Below, piece by piece: positions 8,401 to 17,027 of a stretch of 64,000 bases of DNA. Each line of letters begins with the position of its first letter. Within the stretch, counting starts at the first letter, position 1. The stretch lies in contig NZ_AP025172.1 of assembly GCF_003402535.2 (NCBI RefSeq), positions 992,001 through 1,056,000 on the forward strand. The letters run 5' to 3'. The notes under the pieces were generated by a model. That model worked only from the letters and a program-made list of their open reading frames with translations, made no database searches and had not been told where the DNA came from. The position numbers and the translations under genes are program-made. The DNA comes from Cupriavidus sp. P-10 (GTDB lineage Bacteria > Pseudomonadota > Gammaproteobacteria > Burkholderiales > Burkholderiaceae).

Positions 8401-9105
8401 ATGGCGACGGAATACCTGCGGGTCACCGACCTCCATGCCTTCTACGGCGAATCGCACATCCTCCACGGCATCGACTTGCTGGTGAACGAGGGAGAGTGCG
8501 TGACCCTGCTCGGCCGCAACGGGGCAGGCCGTACCACTACCCTGCGCGCCATCATGGGCCTAACGGGGCGTCGCGCCGGCTCGGTCATGATCGACGGCCG
8601 CGAGGCAATCGGCATGCCGGCCCATCGCATCGCGCGTCTCGGCGTCGGCTTCTGTCCGGAGGAGCGGGCGATTTATTCCAGCCTCTCGTGCGAGGAGAAC
8701 CTCCTGCTCCCGCCGCAGGTGGGTGGCGGCGGGATGAGCCTCGACGAGATCTACGCGATGTTCCCCAACCTCCACGAGCGGCGGCATAGCCAGGGCACGC
8801 GGCTATCGGGCGGCGAGCAACAGATGCTGGCGATGGCGCGCATCCTGCGCACTGGAGCGCGGTTGCTGCTGCTGGACGAAATCTCCGAGGGACTGGCGCC
8901 GGTGATTGTGCAGAAGCTCGCCCAAGTCATCCGCGACCTCAAGGCGAAGGGCTACACGATCGTGCTGGTGGAGCAGAACTTCCGGTTCGCCGCGCCGCTG
9001 GCCGACCGCATGTACGTGGTGGAGCACGGCCAAATCGCCGCGGAGATCCATCAGCACGAGATTCACGAGAAGCAGCACCTGCTCCAGGAACTCCTGGGTG
9101 TCTGA
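8401..9105 (+). CDS. livF: Branched-chain-type ABC transporter ATP-binding protein LivF
   Basis: 234 residues from the ATG at 8401, which has GGGAGG at good spacing and starts two bases after the livG stop. Signature RLSGGEQQMLAMARIL and Walker B LLLLDEISEGLAP are intact. The Walker A reads GRNGAGRTTT: the phosphate-binding lysine is arginine (R44, codon CGT). LivG keeps its lysine, so the ABC dimer may be asymmetric. Everything else looks functional. It should pair with LivG to drive import. Confidence 0.9.
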   Translation: MATEYLRVTDLHAFYGESHILHGIDLLVNEGECVTLLGRNGAGRTTTLRAIMGLTGRRAGSVMIDGREAIGMPAHRIARLGVGFCPEERAIYSSLSCEENLLLPPQVGGGGMSLDEIYAMFPNLHERRHSQGTRLSGGEQQMLAMARILRTGARLLLLDEISEGLAPVIVQKLAQVIRDLKAKGYTIVLVEQNFRFAAPLADRMYVVEHGQIAAEIHQHEIHEKQHLLQELLGV

Positions 9106-9126
9106 GACCGCTGCGGAGGAGACAAC

Positions 9127-10014
9127 ATGACAACGATTCTGGGAGTCCCGCTACAGGGGCTGTTGGGGCAACTCGTGCTCGGGCTGGTAAACGGCTCGTT
9201 CTACGCGATTCTCAGCCTCGGGCTTGCCGTGATCTTCGGCATGCTCAACATCATAAATTTTGCCCACGGCGCGATGTTCATGGTGGGCGCATTTGTCGCC
9301 TGGGCGGGCCTGGAGTATCTCGGCATCAGCTACTGGTGGTCGCTGCTGGCGGCGCCGGTGCTGGTAGGGCTGGCGGGTATCGCCATCGAGCGCGGCCTGC
9401 TGCGGTGGCTGTACAAGCTCGACCACCTGTACGGGCTGCTGCTCACCTTCGGGCTGGCGCTCATTATCGAAGGCCTGTTCCGCTTCCAATTCGGCGTCTC
9501 GGGGCAGCCGTATTCGATTCCCGACGAGGTGGCGGGCGCCTTCAACCTCGGCTTCATGATCCTGCCGAAATACCGCGCGTGGGTCATCGGCGCCTCGCTC
9601 ACAGTGTGCCTGCTGACCTGGTTCACGATCGAGAAGACCCGCCTCGGCGCCTACCTGCGCGCCGCCACCGAGAACCCAAGCATTACCCAAGCTTTCGGCA
9701 TCAACGTGCCGGTGATGGTGATGATGACCTATGCCTTCGGCGTGGGCCTGGCCGGGCTGGCCGGCGTGCTGGCAGCACCGACGGGGCAACTAAGTCCGCT
9801 GATGGGGTCGAACCTGATCATCGTCGTGTTCGCGGTGGTGGTGATCGGCGGCATGGGTTCCATCTTTGGCGCGATCGTCGCCGGGCTGGGGCTGGGCGTG
9901 GTGGAAGGACTGACCAAGGTGTTTTATCCAGAGGCGTCGGCCACGGTGGTTTTCGTGATCATGGTCATCGTGCTCATGGTTCGGCCGGCAGGCCTGTTTG
10001 GCAAGGAAAAGTGA
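9127..10014 (+). CDS. livH: Branched-chain-type ABC transporter permease LivH
   Basis: 295 residues with about eight hydrophobic helices. LVNGSFYAILSLGLAVIFGM at the start and MLNIINFAHGAMFMVGAF are the classic LivH opening; EKTRLGAYLRAATENP is the cytoplasmic loop that contacts the ATPases. It forms the inner-membrane channel with LivM. GGAGG stands before the start, 21 bases after livF. Confidence 0.93.
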   Translation: MTTILGVPLQGLLGQLVLGLVNGSFYAILSLGLAVIFGMLNIINFAHGAMFMVGAFVAWAGLEYLGISYWWSLLAAPVLVGLAGIAIERGLLRWLYKLDHLYGLLLTFGLALIIEGLFRFQFGVSGQPYSIPDEVAGAFNLGFMILPKYRAWVIGASLTVCLLTWFTIEKTRLGAYLRAATENPSITQAFGINVPVMVMMTYAFGVGLAGLAGVLAAPTGQLSPLMGSNLIIVVFAVVVIGGMGSIFGAIVAGLGLGVVEGLTKVFYPEASATVVFVIMVIVLMVRPAGLFGKEK

Positions 10015-10022
10015 GGTCGCGT

Positions 10023-11057
10023 ATGAAAATGAGAAATCTTGGCTACGGTGTCCTGCTGCTGGGCGCGCTGGCGGCCCCGGCCGTGCTCTATCCGGTGATG
10101 CTGATGAAGGTGCTGTGCTTCGCCTTGTTCGCCTGCGCCTTCAACCTGCTGCTCGGCTATACCGGCCTGCTCTCGTTCGGCCATGCGGCATTCCTCGGCA
10201 CGGCGGCCTATATATCGGGCTATGGCATGAAGACCTGGGGGCTCACCCCGGAACTCGGCCTGCTGCTCGGCACAGCCGTCTCGGCTGCCGCGGGCTTTGT
10301 CGTCGGGGCGCTCGCTATTCGCCGGCAAGGCATCTACTTCGCGATGATCACGCTTGCCTTGGCACAGATGTTCTACTTCTTGTTCCTGCAGACGCCGTTC
10401 ACCGGCGGCGAGGATGGCATGCAGGCCATTCCGCGAGGCAGGCTGTTCGGCCTGTTCGACCTAGCGTCGGACCTGCGCATGTACTACTTCGTGCTGGCGA
10501 TCTTCCTGTTCACCTTCTGGCTGATCCACCGCATCATCCATTCGCCTTTCGGCCAGATCCTGAAGGCGATCCGTGAGAACGAGGCGCGCACCACCTCGCT
10601 GGGCTACGACGTCGCGCGCTACAAGCTGCTGGCCTTCGTCCTCTCGGCGGGCCTGGCTGGCCTTGCCGGGGCCACCAAGACCCTGGTCTTTCAGTTTGCC
10701 ACGCTGACCGACGCGCACTGGCACACCTCCGGCGAAGTCGTGCTGATGACGCTGTTGGGCGGCCTTGGCACTGCCTTCGGCCCGGTGGTGGGCGCGGGCA
10801 TCGTGGTTGCCATCCAGAACGCCTTGGCGGACAAGGTCGGTTCCATGATCACCGTGATCATGGGGAGCATCTTCGTCGTGTGCGTGCTGACGTTCCGCCG
10901 CGGCATCGTCGGCGAATTGAATGCGTTGTGCCAGAGCATCGTGGGCAACCGCCGCGGCCGGCCCGCACCGCGCCACGCTGCCGTGCCGGCACCAAGTTAT
11001 GAGGAAGCGCCCGCTGGAGCAGGCGTGCATGCCCGGCGCGTGGAAGGAAAGGCATGA
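10023..11057 (+). CDS. livM: Branched-chain-type ABC transporter permease LivM
   Basis: 344 residues from ATG 10023 (GAGG ahead, 8 bases after the livH stop). The frame is open much further upstream but that part is a shadow of livH. Motifs: CAFNLLLGYTGLLSFGHAAF and, in the loop, FGQILKAIRENEARTTSLGY, both LivM signatures. Several membrane helices. The C-terminal 50 residues (RRGRPAPRHAAVP and on) are a polar, Arg/Ala/Pro-rich tail not needed for the fold. Partner of LivH. Confidence 0.92.
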   Translation: MKMRNLGYGVLLLGALAAPAVLYPVMLMKVLCFALFACAFNLLLGYTGLLSFGHAAFLGTAAYISGYGMKTWGLTPELGLLLGTAVSAAAGFVVGALAIRRQGIYFAMITLALAQMFYFLFLQTPFTGGEDGMQAIPRGRLFGLFDLASDLRMYYFVLAIFLFTFWLIHRIIHSPFGQILKAIRENEARTTSLGYDVARYKLLAFVLSAGLAGLAGATKTLVFQFATLTDAHWHTSGEVVLMTLLGGLGTAFGPVVGAGIVVAIQNALADKVGSMITVIMGSIFVVCVLTFRRGIVGELNALCQSIVGNRRGRPAPRHAAVPAPSYEEAPAGAGVHARRVEGKA

Positions 11058-11113
11058 AATCGACCGCTGAACGGAACACCCCATTTATATCCCCACAGTA
11101 GAGGAGACACAGG

Positions 11114-12334
11114 ATGAACAATCGCATCAAGCTACTTGCGCTCGCCGCGCTGCTGGCGGCCTCGACGGCGCAGGCCGAGATTACGGACGGCGTGGTCCGG
11201 ATCGGTGTGCTCAACGATCAGACCGGCGTTTATGCTGGGCTGGCCGGTCCCGGTTCCGTCTGGGCCGCGAAGAAGGCGGTCCAGGACTTTGCACCTGAAA
11301 AGCATGGTCTGAAGGTGGAGATCGTGGCCGCCGATCACCAGAATAAGCCGGACGTCGGGGCGAGCATCGCCCGCCGCTGGTTCGACGTGGACAAAGTGGA
11401 CGCTATTGTCGACGTGCCGACCTCTTCAGTCATCCTGGCGGTCAACCAGGTGGTCAAGGAGAAGAACAAGGTGATGATTGTTACCGGCGGCGGCACCTCT
11501 GACCTCACCGGCAAGGCCTGCACGCCCAATGCGATCCACTGGGCCTACGACACGTGGGCACTGGCGAATGGGACGGGTAAGGCGGTTGTCAAGGCGGGTG
11601 GCAAGAGTTGGTTCTTCGTGACTGCCGACTACGCCTTCGGTCACTCGCTCGAACGCGACACCGAGGCCGTTGTCATCAAGAACGGTGGAAGGGTCCTCGG
11701 CAAGGTCCGGCATCCTTTCCCGGGCAACGATTTCTCCTCCTACCTGCTGCAGGCTCAAGCCTCGAAGGCACAGGTGGTGGGCCTGGCCAACGCCGGGGGC
11801 GACACCATCGGCGCGGTCAAGCAGGCCGCCGAGTTCGGCGTGACCGCCGGCGGTCAGAAGCTGGCAGGCCTGCTCGTCTTCAGCAGCGACGTCCAGGCGC
11901 TCGGTCTCAAGGCTGCGCAGGGCCTGTTGCTGAGCGAGACCTGGTATTGGGATATGACCGACGAGAACCGTAAGTTTGGCAAGGAATTCGCCGCTGCCAA
12001 CAACGGTAAGTTCCCGACCATGGCGCAGGCGGGCACGTACTCGGCTGTGATCCACTACCTGAAGGCAGTGACGGCGATGAAGTCGGATGGCGACGGCGGC
12101 GCCGTGGTAGCGAAGATGAAGGCGATGCCCACCGACGACAAGCTGTTCGGCAAGGGCAGCATTCGCGAAGACGGCCGGAAGATCCACCCGCTCTATCTGT
12201 TCGAGGTGAAGAAGCCGTCGGAATCGAAGTATGCGGGCGACTTCTACAAGCTCATCGCCTCCATTCCCGCCAACGAGGCGTTCCGGCCGATGGACGAAGG
12301 TGGCTGCCCGCTGGTTGGGAAGAAGACGTCATGA
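11114..12334 (+). CDS. Liv-type ABC transporter periplasmic substrate-binding protein
   Basis: 406 residues with a Sec signal (cleavage predicted after AQA, residue 22). The mature protein starts ITDGVVRIGVLNDQTGVYAG, typical of type-I periplasmic binding proteins of the LivK group. AGPGSVWAAKKAVQDF and TADYAFGHSLERD also fit. GAGGAG precedes the start. It delivers substrate to LivHM. Close relatives in Burkholderiales often sit beside acyl-CoA genes, as here, but the ligand is unknown. Confidence 0.9.
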   Translation: MNNRIKLLALAALLAASTAQAEITDGVVRIGVLNDQTGVYAGLAGPGSVWAAKKAVQDFAPEKHGLKVEIVAADHQNKPDVGASIARRWFDVDKVDAIVDVPTSSVILAVNQVVKEKNKVMIVTGGGTSDLTGKACTPNAIHWAYDTWALANGTGKAVVKAGGKSWFFVTADYAFGHSLERDTEAVVIKNGGRVLGKVRHPFPGNDFSSYLLQAQASKAQVVGLANAGGDTIGAVKQAAEFGVTAGGQKLAGLLVFSSDVQALGLKAAQGLLLSETWYWDMTDENRKFGKEFAAANNGKFPTMAQAGTYSAVIHYLKAVTAMKSDGDGGAVVAKMKAMPTDDKLFGKGSIREDGRKIHPLYLFEVKKPSESKYAGDFYKLIASIPANEAFRPMDEGGCPLVGKKTS

Positions 12335-12762
12335 AGATCACCTGACGCATGCTGATCGGGCAGGAGGGGCAGCGGCACCACCCGCGCGTTCAACGCCTTT
12401 TCTCCGGCGGCTTGCCGCGGACATCGAACCCGCGTTGGGTCGGCGCCGCCCGACGACACCGACCTGGCCTGCCGCCTCGCTGTTAGCTAGCGGATTTGCG
12501 AGGTATCGCGAGCGATGCCCGAGGCGAGCGCCATCTTCCTGGAGGCCATTGATCTCGGCATCGAAGGGCTGGGCGGCACCCTCACCGAGCGCCATGGACG
12601 AGACCGCCCTGTTATCAGAGCTTGCTCTCACGCCTGTTGCGGGCCGCTCTGGCCGACGGCAACTCGCTGGCGCTCGACCGCTGCTGCCTATTGCCGGGCG
12701 CGACTGAACGTCCGCGCCATTCTCCGGCCCTCGCCAACGTTACAGCGAGGCCCGGGGAACCT
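12335..12762. other. Convergent gap between the receptor and lysR genes
   Basis: About 430 bases. Several overlapping open frames exist on both strands, none with a start context or recognisable motif. Possibly a decayed gene, but nothing can be named. Confidence 0.5.
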
Positions 12763-13641
12763 TCACAGCACGCTTTTCGCCGTCTCGATGAAAGCCGTCA
12801 TCAGCGGCGTTGGGGTACGCTGGCTATAGCCGAGCATGATCTCGACTGTTGGTTGCCGGCCTTTGATCGGCTTGTAGACGACGTGGTCGAACTTCATCTG
12901 CCGGACCGATGCCGGTACGAAGCCAATGCCCGCACCGGAGCTGACCAACCCGACCAGCGTGTAGACCTGCCCCACTTCAGACACGACCTTCGGCACGAAA
13001 CCCGCCGACGCGCACATGCGCATGTTCATGGCGTGGAAGTCCGGCGCCGCCTCGGGCATGTACATGATGAAGGGCTCCTGCGCGCAATCCTTCAGCGAGA
13101 TCGACTCCGCGTTCGCGAATGGGTGCCTTGCCGGCACGGCCAGCACGAACGGCTCTTCGAGGATGGTTTCCCACGTCACGTCCTCGAGGTCGGGCACGGG
13201 CCGCATGAAGGAGATATCCGCGTCACCCCGCCGCAGCGCTTCTGCCTGCTCTACGACCGGAAACCAGCGCAGCAGGATTTCCACGGAGGGAAAACGCTCC
13301 CGATAGGCGCGCAGGATGGGCGGCAGTAGCGTATAGGACGTGTGCTCGAAGAAGCCGATCGTCAGCCGGCCAGTCTCACCGCGATGCGCGCGCTGCGTCT
13401 GGATGACCGCACTCTCGGTAGCGCGCAGGATCTGCCGCGCCTGCTCCAGGAAAATCCGCCCCGCCTCGGTCAGCTCCACGTGCCGACGCGAGCGGTTCAG
13501 CAGTGTCACATCCATCTCCTCCTCGAGTTGGCGGATCTGCAGGCTCAGCGGCGGCTGGGCGATGTGCAGGCGCTCTGCCGCCCGCGTGAAGTTGAGTTCC
13601 TCGGCGACGGCGATGAAGTACCGGAGGTGGCGAAGGTCCAT
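12763..13641 (-). CDS. LysR-family transcriptional regulator
   Basis: 292 residues from MDLRHLRYFIAVAEELNF (ATG 13641, GGAG eight bases ahead). The frame extends 11 codons further, but the family starts here. HTH: FTRAAERLHIAQPPLSLQIR. The effector domain follows (LTIGFFEHTSYTLLPPILR). It is divergent from the GH88-like gene, the usual LysR arrangement. A palindrome-like site at 13671-13687, similar to the perfect one before livG, lies in the divergent region. It is the probable activator of the catabolic island. Confidence 0.92.
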   Translation of the reverse strand: MDLRHLRYFIAVAEELNFTRAAERLHIAQPPLSLQIRQLEEEMDVTLLNRSRRHVELTEAGRIFLEQARQILRATESAVIQTQRAHRGETGRLTIGFFEHTSYTLLPPILRAYRERFPSVEILLRWFPVVEQAEALRRGDADISFMRPVPDLEDVTWETILEEPFVLAVPARHPFANAESISLKDCAQEPFIMYMPEAAPDFHAMNMRMCASAGFVPKVVSEVGQVYTLVGLVSSGAGIGFVPASVRQMKFDHVVYKPIKGRQPTVEIMLGYSQRTPTPLMTAFIETAKSVL

Positions 13642-13670
13642 CGTTATATCTCCGGGGTATAAAAGAGCTA

Positions 13671-13687
13671 TCAATTATATATTGGAC
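13671..13687. promoter_or_regulatory. Candidate LysR binding site in the divergent promoter
   Basis: TCAATTATATATTGGAC is an imperfect inverted repeat sharing ATATATTGGAC with the site before livG (7543-7559). It lies 30 bases upstream of the lysR start and about 120 upstream of the GH88-like gene, suited to autoregulation and activation. Confidence 0.5.
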
Positions 13688-13805
13688 ACTAGTTTGCGCA
13701 ATCCCTACGATTCCATGCATACCCCGCCCGCCGCGCTCCACCCCTGTCGGTCCGCAAGGCTGGCACCGAGCCCGGACAAGCCAATGTACGCATGGAGACA
13801 AACAT

Positions 13806-14927
13806 ATGGATTCCAGACTGATCGAAGATGCGCTAGATCGCATTCTGCAACGCATCGATGCAACGATCGCGCAGGACGAGGCGGGCTTTCCGCACTATGG
13901 CAATCCGGCCGACGGCACCTGGACACGCTCCCCGGCCGGCGACTGGACTGGCGGCTTCTGGGTCGGGATGCTGTGGCTGGCTGCCTTGCGCACTGGCGAG
14001 CAGAAGTACCGCGACAGCGCCCGCATGTGGTCCGCACGGCTGGCGCCGCGGGTGGTGTCGAAGTCGGTGTTTAAAGGATTCCTCTTCTGGTACGGCGCGC
14101 AACTCGGCGGCTCGCTGCTGGCCGATCCCCAGGCCGCGGGGCTCGCCCTCGACGGCACGCGTGGCCTCGCGGAAATGTACAGCGAAGCAGCCCGCCTTAT
14201 CCCGCTCGGCACCGAGGCCGAGGAGGCCTCCCGCGTGGGGACGAGCGAGGCCAACATCGATGCGATTCCGGGCACCGTGGCGCTGCTGTTGCGGCACCAC
14301 GCCGCCCTCGGCACGGGAGAGATCGGCCGCCAGCACCTGCGCCAGCACATTGCCCTGTGCGTGCGGGAGGATGGCTCGGTTTGCCAGTCCGCCACATTCA
14401 ACGCCGCCGATGGGTCGCTCGTGAAGCGCTACACGCACAAGGGCATACATGACAGCAGCACCTGGGCCCGCGCCCAGGCGTGGGGCATGCTCGGGCTCGC
14501 GCAGGCGCTGTCGTGCGGCGAGCAGGCGTTCAAATCCGACGCGATCCGCGTGGCGGATTGGTGGGTCGCGCACGTGCCCGCCGACCACGTGGCCTTCTGG
14601 GATTTCGACGATCCCGCCATCCCGCACACTAACCGCGACACCTCGGCCACCGCCATCGCCGCCGCCAGCCTGCTCAAACTGGCCGCGCTTGCCCCGGAGC
14701 GCGCGGCGGTCTACCGCCAGGCCGCCGTCGACAGCATCGAGCAACTCGTGACCCGCTTCCTGACCCCGGTCGGCCCAGGCGATGTACGGCAGCCTGGCAT
14801 CCTTACCGGCGGCTGCTTCAACAAGCGCAATAACGTCGCCATAGACAACGAACTGGTTTGGGGCGACTACTTTCTCCTCGAATCCCTGCTCATCCTCGCG
14901 AGCAGGATCGACGCCACCCAGGTCTGA
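13806..14927 (+). CDS. GH88-like (unsaturated glucuronyl hydrolase-type) alpha/alpha-barrel protein
   Basis: 373 residues, no signal peptide, so cytoplasmic. DWTGGFWVGMLWLAALRTG, EANIDAIPG, YTHKGIHDSSTWARAQAW, HTNRDTSATAIAAASLL and WGDYFLLESL follow the order seen in GH88/GH105 six-hairpin barrels, where Asp residues activate water for vinyl-ether hydration. It opens the operon that continues with MaoC, CoA-transferase, Fe-alcohol dehydrogenase, acyl-CoA dehydrogenase and acyl-CoA synthetase. A sugar-type hydrolase in an acyl-CoA pathway is unexpected; the substrate may be a glycosylated or enol-ether compound. The family assignment is by motif reading only. Confidence 0.72.
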   Translation: MDSRLIEDALDRILQRIDATIAQDEAGFPHYGNPADGTWTRSPAGDWTGGFWVGMLWLAALRTGEQKYRDSARMWSARLAPRVVSKSVFKGFLFWYGAQLGGSLLADPQAAGLALDGTRGLAEMYSEAARLIPLGTEAEEASRVGTSEANIDAIPGTVALLLRHHAALGTGEIGRQHLRQHIALCVREDGSVCQSATFNAADGSLVKRYTHKGIHDSSTWARAQAWGMLGLAQALSCGEQAFKSDAIRVADWWVAHVPADHVAFWDFDDPAIPHTNRDTSATAIAAASLLKLAALAPERAAVYRQAAVDSIEQLVTRFLTPVGPGDVRQPGILTGGCFNKRNNVAIDNELVWGDYFLLESLLILASRIDATQV

Positions 14928-14954
14928 ACCCCAACCCACTTCCGGAGAACCCAA

Positions 14955-15395
14955 ATGTCCGACATCAAGATCCCGCACGAAGGCAACGTATCCACCCTTA
15001 TTGGCACGCACACCAGCTACACCCGCACCCTCGGCGAGTACGACATCTATGCCTTCGCCGGCATCAGCGGTGACAACCACCCCAACCACATGGACGACGA
15101 GTACTGCAAGCGCATGGGCTTCGGCGGCCGCATCGCGCAGGGCGCCATGATGGTCGGTTTCATCGCCGGCGCCGTGACCAAGTATCTCGACATGATCCAG
15201 CGCCCGGCGGTCTCCTACGGCTACGACAACGTCCGCTTCACCAAGCCCGTGCGCATCGGCGACACCCTCACCGTGAACTACCGTATCGCCCGCGCCGACG
15301 ACGAGAAGAAGCGTCTGTGGGCCGAGGCGACGCTACTCAACCAGCGGGGCGAGACGGTCTGCGTCGGCACCCACATCATCCATTTCCAGGCCTGA
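14955..15395 (+). CDS. MaoC-family (hot-dog) enoyl-CoA hydratase/dehydratase
   Basis: 146 residues, normal for a single hot-dog MaoC protein. The segment YAFAGISGDNHPNHMDDEYC carries the Asp and His that act in R-specific hydratases. GGRIAQGAMMVGFIAG is the following central helix. It should hydrate or dehydrate an acyl-CoA intermediate. It lies 27 bases after the GH88-like gene with a GGAG ahead of the ATG. Confidence 0.88.
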   Translation: MSDIKIPHEGNVSTLIGTHTSYTRTLGEYDIYAFAGISGDNHPNHMDDEYCKRMGFGGRIAQGAMMVGFIAGAVTKYLDMIQRPAVSYGYDNVRFTKPVRIGDTLTVNYRIARADDEKKRLWAEATLLNQRGETVCVGTHIIHFQA

Positions 15396-15432
15396 GCCCG
15401 GGCGGCGAGCGGCGAGAAAGGTGAGAGATCGC

Positions 15433-17001
15433 ATGAGCAAGATCTGCACTGCGGCGCAGGCCGTTTTGGACATCCGGCCCGGCCAGAGCGTGGGCGGCGT
15501 CGGCGTGATCGGCTGGTTGACGCCGGACGCGTTGTTCCAGGCGCTGGCGCAACGCTTCCACGAGACAGGATCGCCCCGTGACCTGACGTTCTTCTTCCCG
15601 GTCAGTGTCGGCGACGGCATGGGCATCCGCGGCATGGATCACGTGGCCGTCGAAGGGCTGATGAAGCGGATCGTGTCGGGCAACTTTACCAATGCCGTGA
15701 ATCCGGCCACCGGCAAGCGCCCGGAGTTCATGCGCCTGATCCGCGAGAACCGGGTGGAAGCCTACTGCTGGCCGATCGGCGCCACCATGCACTGGCTGCG
15801 CGAAGTCGCCCGGCGCAGCCCAGGCTACCTGACCCGCATCGGCCTCGGCTCCTACATCGATCCGCGCCAGCAGGGTGGCAAGTACACAGCGCGCGCCACC
15901 GACGACCTGGTGCGGATGCAGGAGCTGGACGGCAAGGAATACCTGTTCTATCCGAGCTGGCCGCTCGACGTGGCGTTCCTGCGCGCCACCAGCGCCGACG
16001 AGCACGGCAACCTGAGCTTCGAGGAGGAGCCAATCACGTCGTGCGCGCTGGCCATGGCGCTGGCGGTGAAGGCCTCAGGCGGCACCGTGATCGCACAGGT
16101 GCGCAAGCTGGTGCCGCGCCACGCCCGGCCGGCGCACGCGGTGCGGATTCCCGGCGCGCTGGTGGATCGCGTCGTCGTGGAACCCGACGCCATGATGACC
16201 ACCGACGTCCGGTACGACGATGCCTATCTCGGCGGCCAGCTTTTCGATGGCCGCCCCTCGGACCGCCTGCCGCCCGGCGCCGACAAGGTGATCGCCCGGC
16301 GGGCAGCCCGGGAGGTCAGGCCCGGCGAGGTCAGCATCTTTGGTTTCGGCGCTTCGTCCGACGTGCCCACGGTGATGATGGAAGACGGCCTGTTCGCCGA
16401 CGGCGGCTTGCATCGCTACAGCTTTACCACCGAGCACGGCCCCTTCGGCGGCGTCGTGATGAGCGGCTGGCAATTCTCCGCCAACAAGTATCCGGAGGCC
16501 TTGATCGACGGCCCCTCGCAGTTCGACTTCATCGACGGCGGCAACTGCCCGATGGCGGCGCTGGCTTTTGCCCAGTTCGACCGAGCCGGAAACATCAACG
16601 TCAGCCGCTTTGGCGCGGCCAATCCGGGGCCGGGCGGCTTCATCGACATCGCCTACAACGCGCGCAAGCTGCTGTTCACCGGCACCTTCACCACGGGCGG
16701 CCTCGCCGCCGACGCTACCGACGGCTTCCTCTCGGTCGGGCGTGAGGGGAGCGTGCGCAAGTTCGTCGAGCGCGTGGACGAGATCACCTATCCGCTCGGG
16801 CGCAACGTGGCCGAGCGCGGCCAGGAGGCCAAGGTCATCACCGAGCGCGCAGTCTTCTCGGTGGCGCCAGACGGACTGGTGCTGGAGGAGGTTGCGCCCG
16901 GCATCGACGTTAGGTCGCAGGTGCTGGACCTGATGGCCTTCCCGCCGGTGCGCGTGGCGGAGCCGCTTCCGTGCATGGACCCGACGCTGTTCCGCGCCTG
17001 A
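15433..17001 (+). CDS. Family I CoA-transferase (fused alpha-beta type)
   Basis: 522 residues from ATG 15433; an upstream GTG at 15421 is less likely. The length and the order of two Rossmann-like halves match single-chain acetate/propionate CoA-transferases such as YdiF. The second half has YSFTTEHGPFGGV with the catalytic Glu at about residue 334, and GGLAADATDGFLSV near the end. It transfers CoA between carboxylates. It probably activates the pathway acid or releases its product. Confidence 0.85.
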   Translation: MSKICTAAQAVLDIRPGQSVGGVGVIGWLTPDALFQALAQRFHETGSPRDLTFFFPVSVGDGMGIRGMDHVAVEGLMKRIVSGNFTNAVNPATGKRPEFMRLIRENRVEAYCWPIGATMHWLREVARRSPGYLTRIGLGSYIDPRQQGGKYTARATDDLVRMQELDGKEYLFYPSWPLDVAFLRATSADEHGNLSFEEEPITSCALAMALAVKASGGTVIAQVRKLVPRHARPAHAVRIPGALVDRVVVEPDAMMTTDVRYDDAYLGGQLFDGRPSDRLPPGADKVIARRAAREVRPGEVSIFGFGASSDVPTVMMEDGLFADGGLHRYSFTTEHGPFGGVVMSGWQFSANKYPEALIDGPSQFDFIDGGNCPMAALAFAQFDRAGNINVSRFGAANPGPGGFIDIAYNARKLLFTGTFTTGGLAADATDGFLSVGREGSVRKFVERVDEITYPLGRNVAERGQEAKVITERAVFSVAPDGLVLEEVAPGIDVRSQVLDLMAFPPVRVAEPLPCMDPTLFRA

Positions 17002-17027
17002 CGCATCGACATATCTATGAGGAAAAC

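Noticed and set aside
13833..15089. A 418-codon open frame on the minus strand opposite the GH88-like gene
   Set aside because: It is the shadow of a GC-rich gene. Composition is Arg/Gly/Val-rich without motifs, and the + strand frame has clear family motifs.
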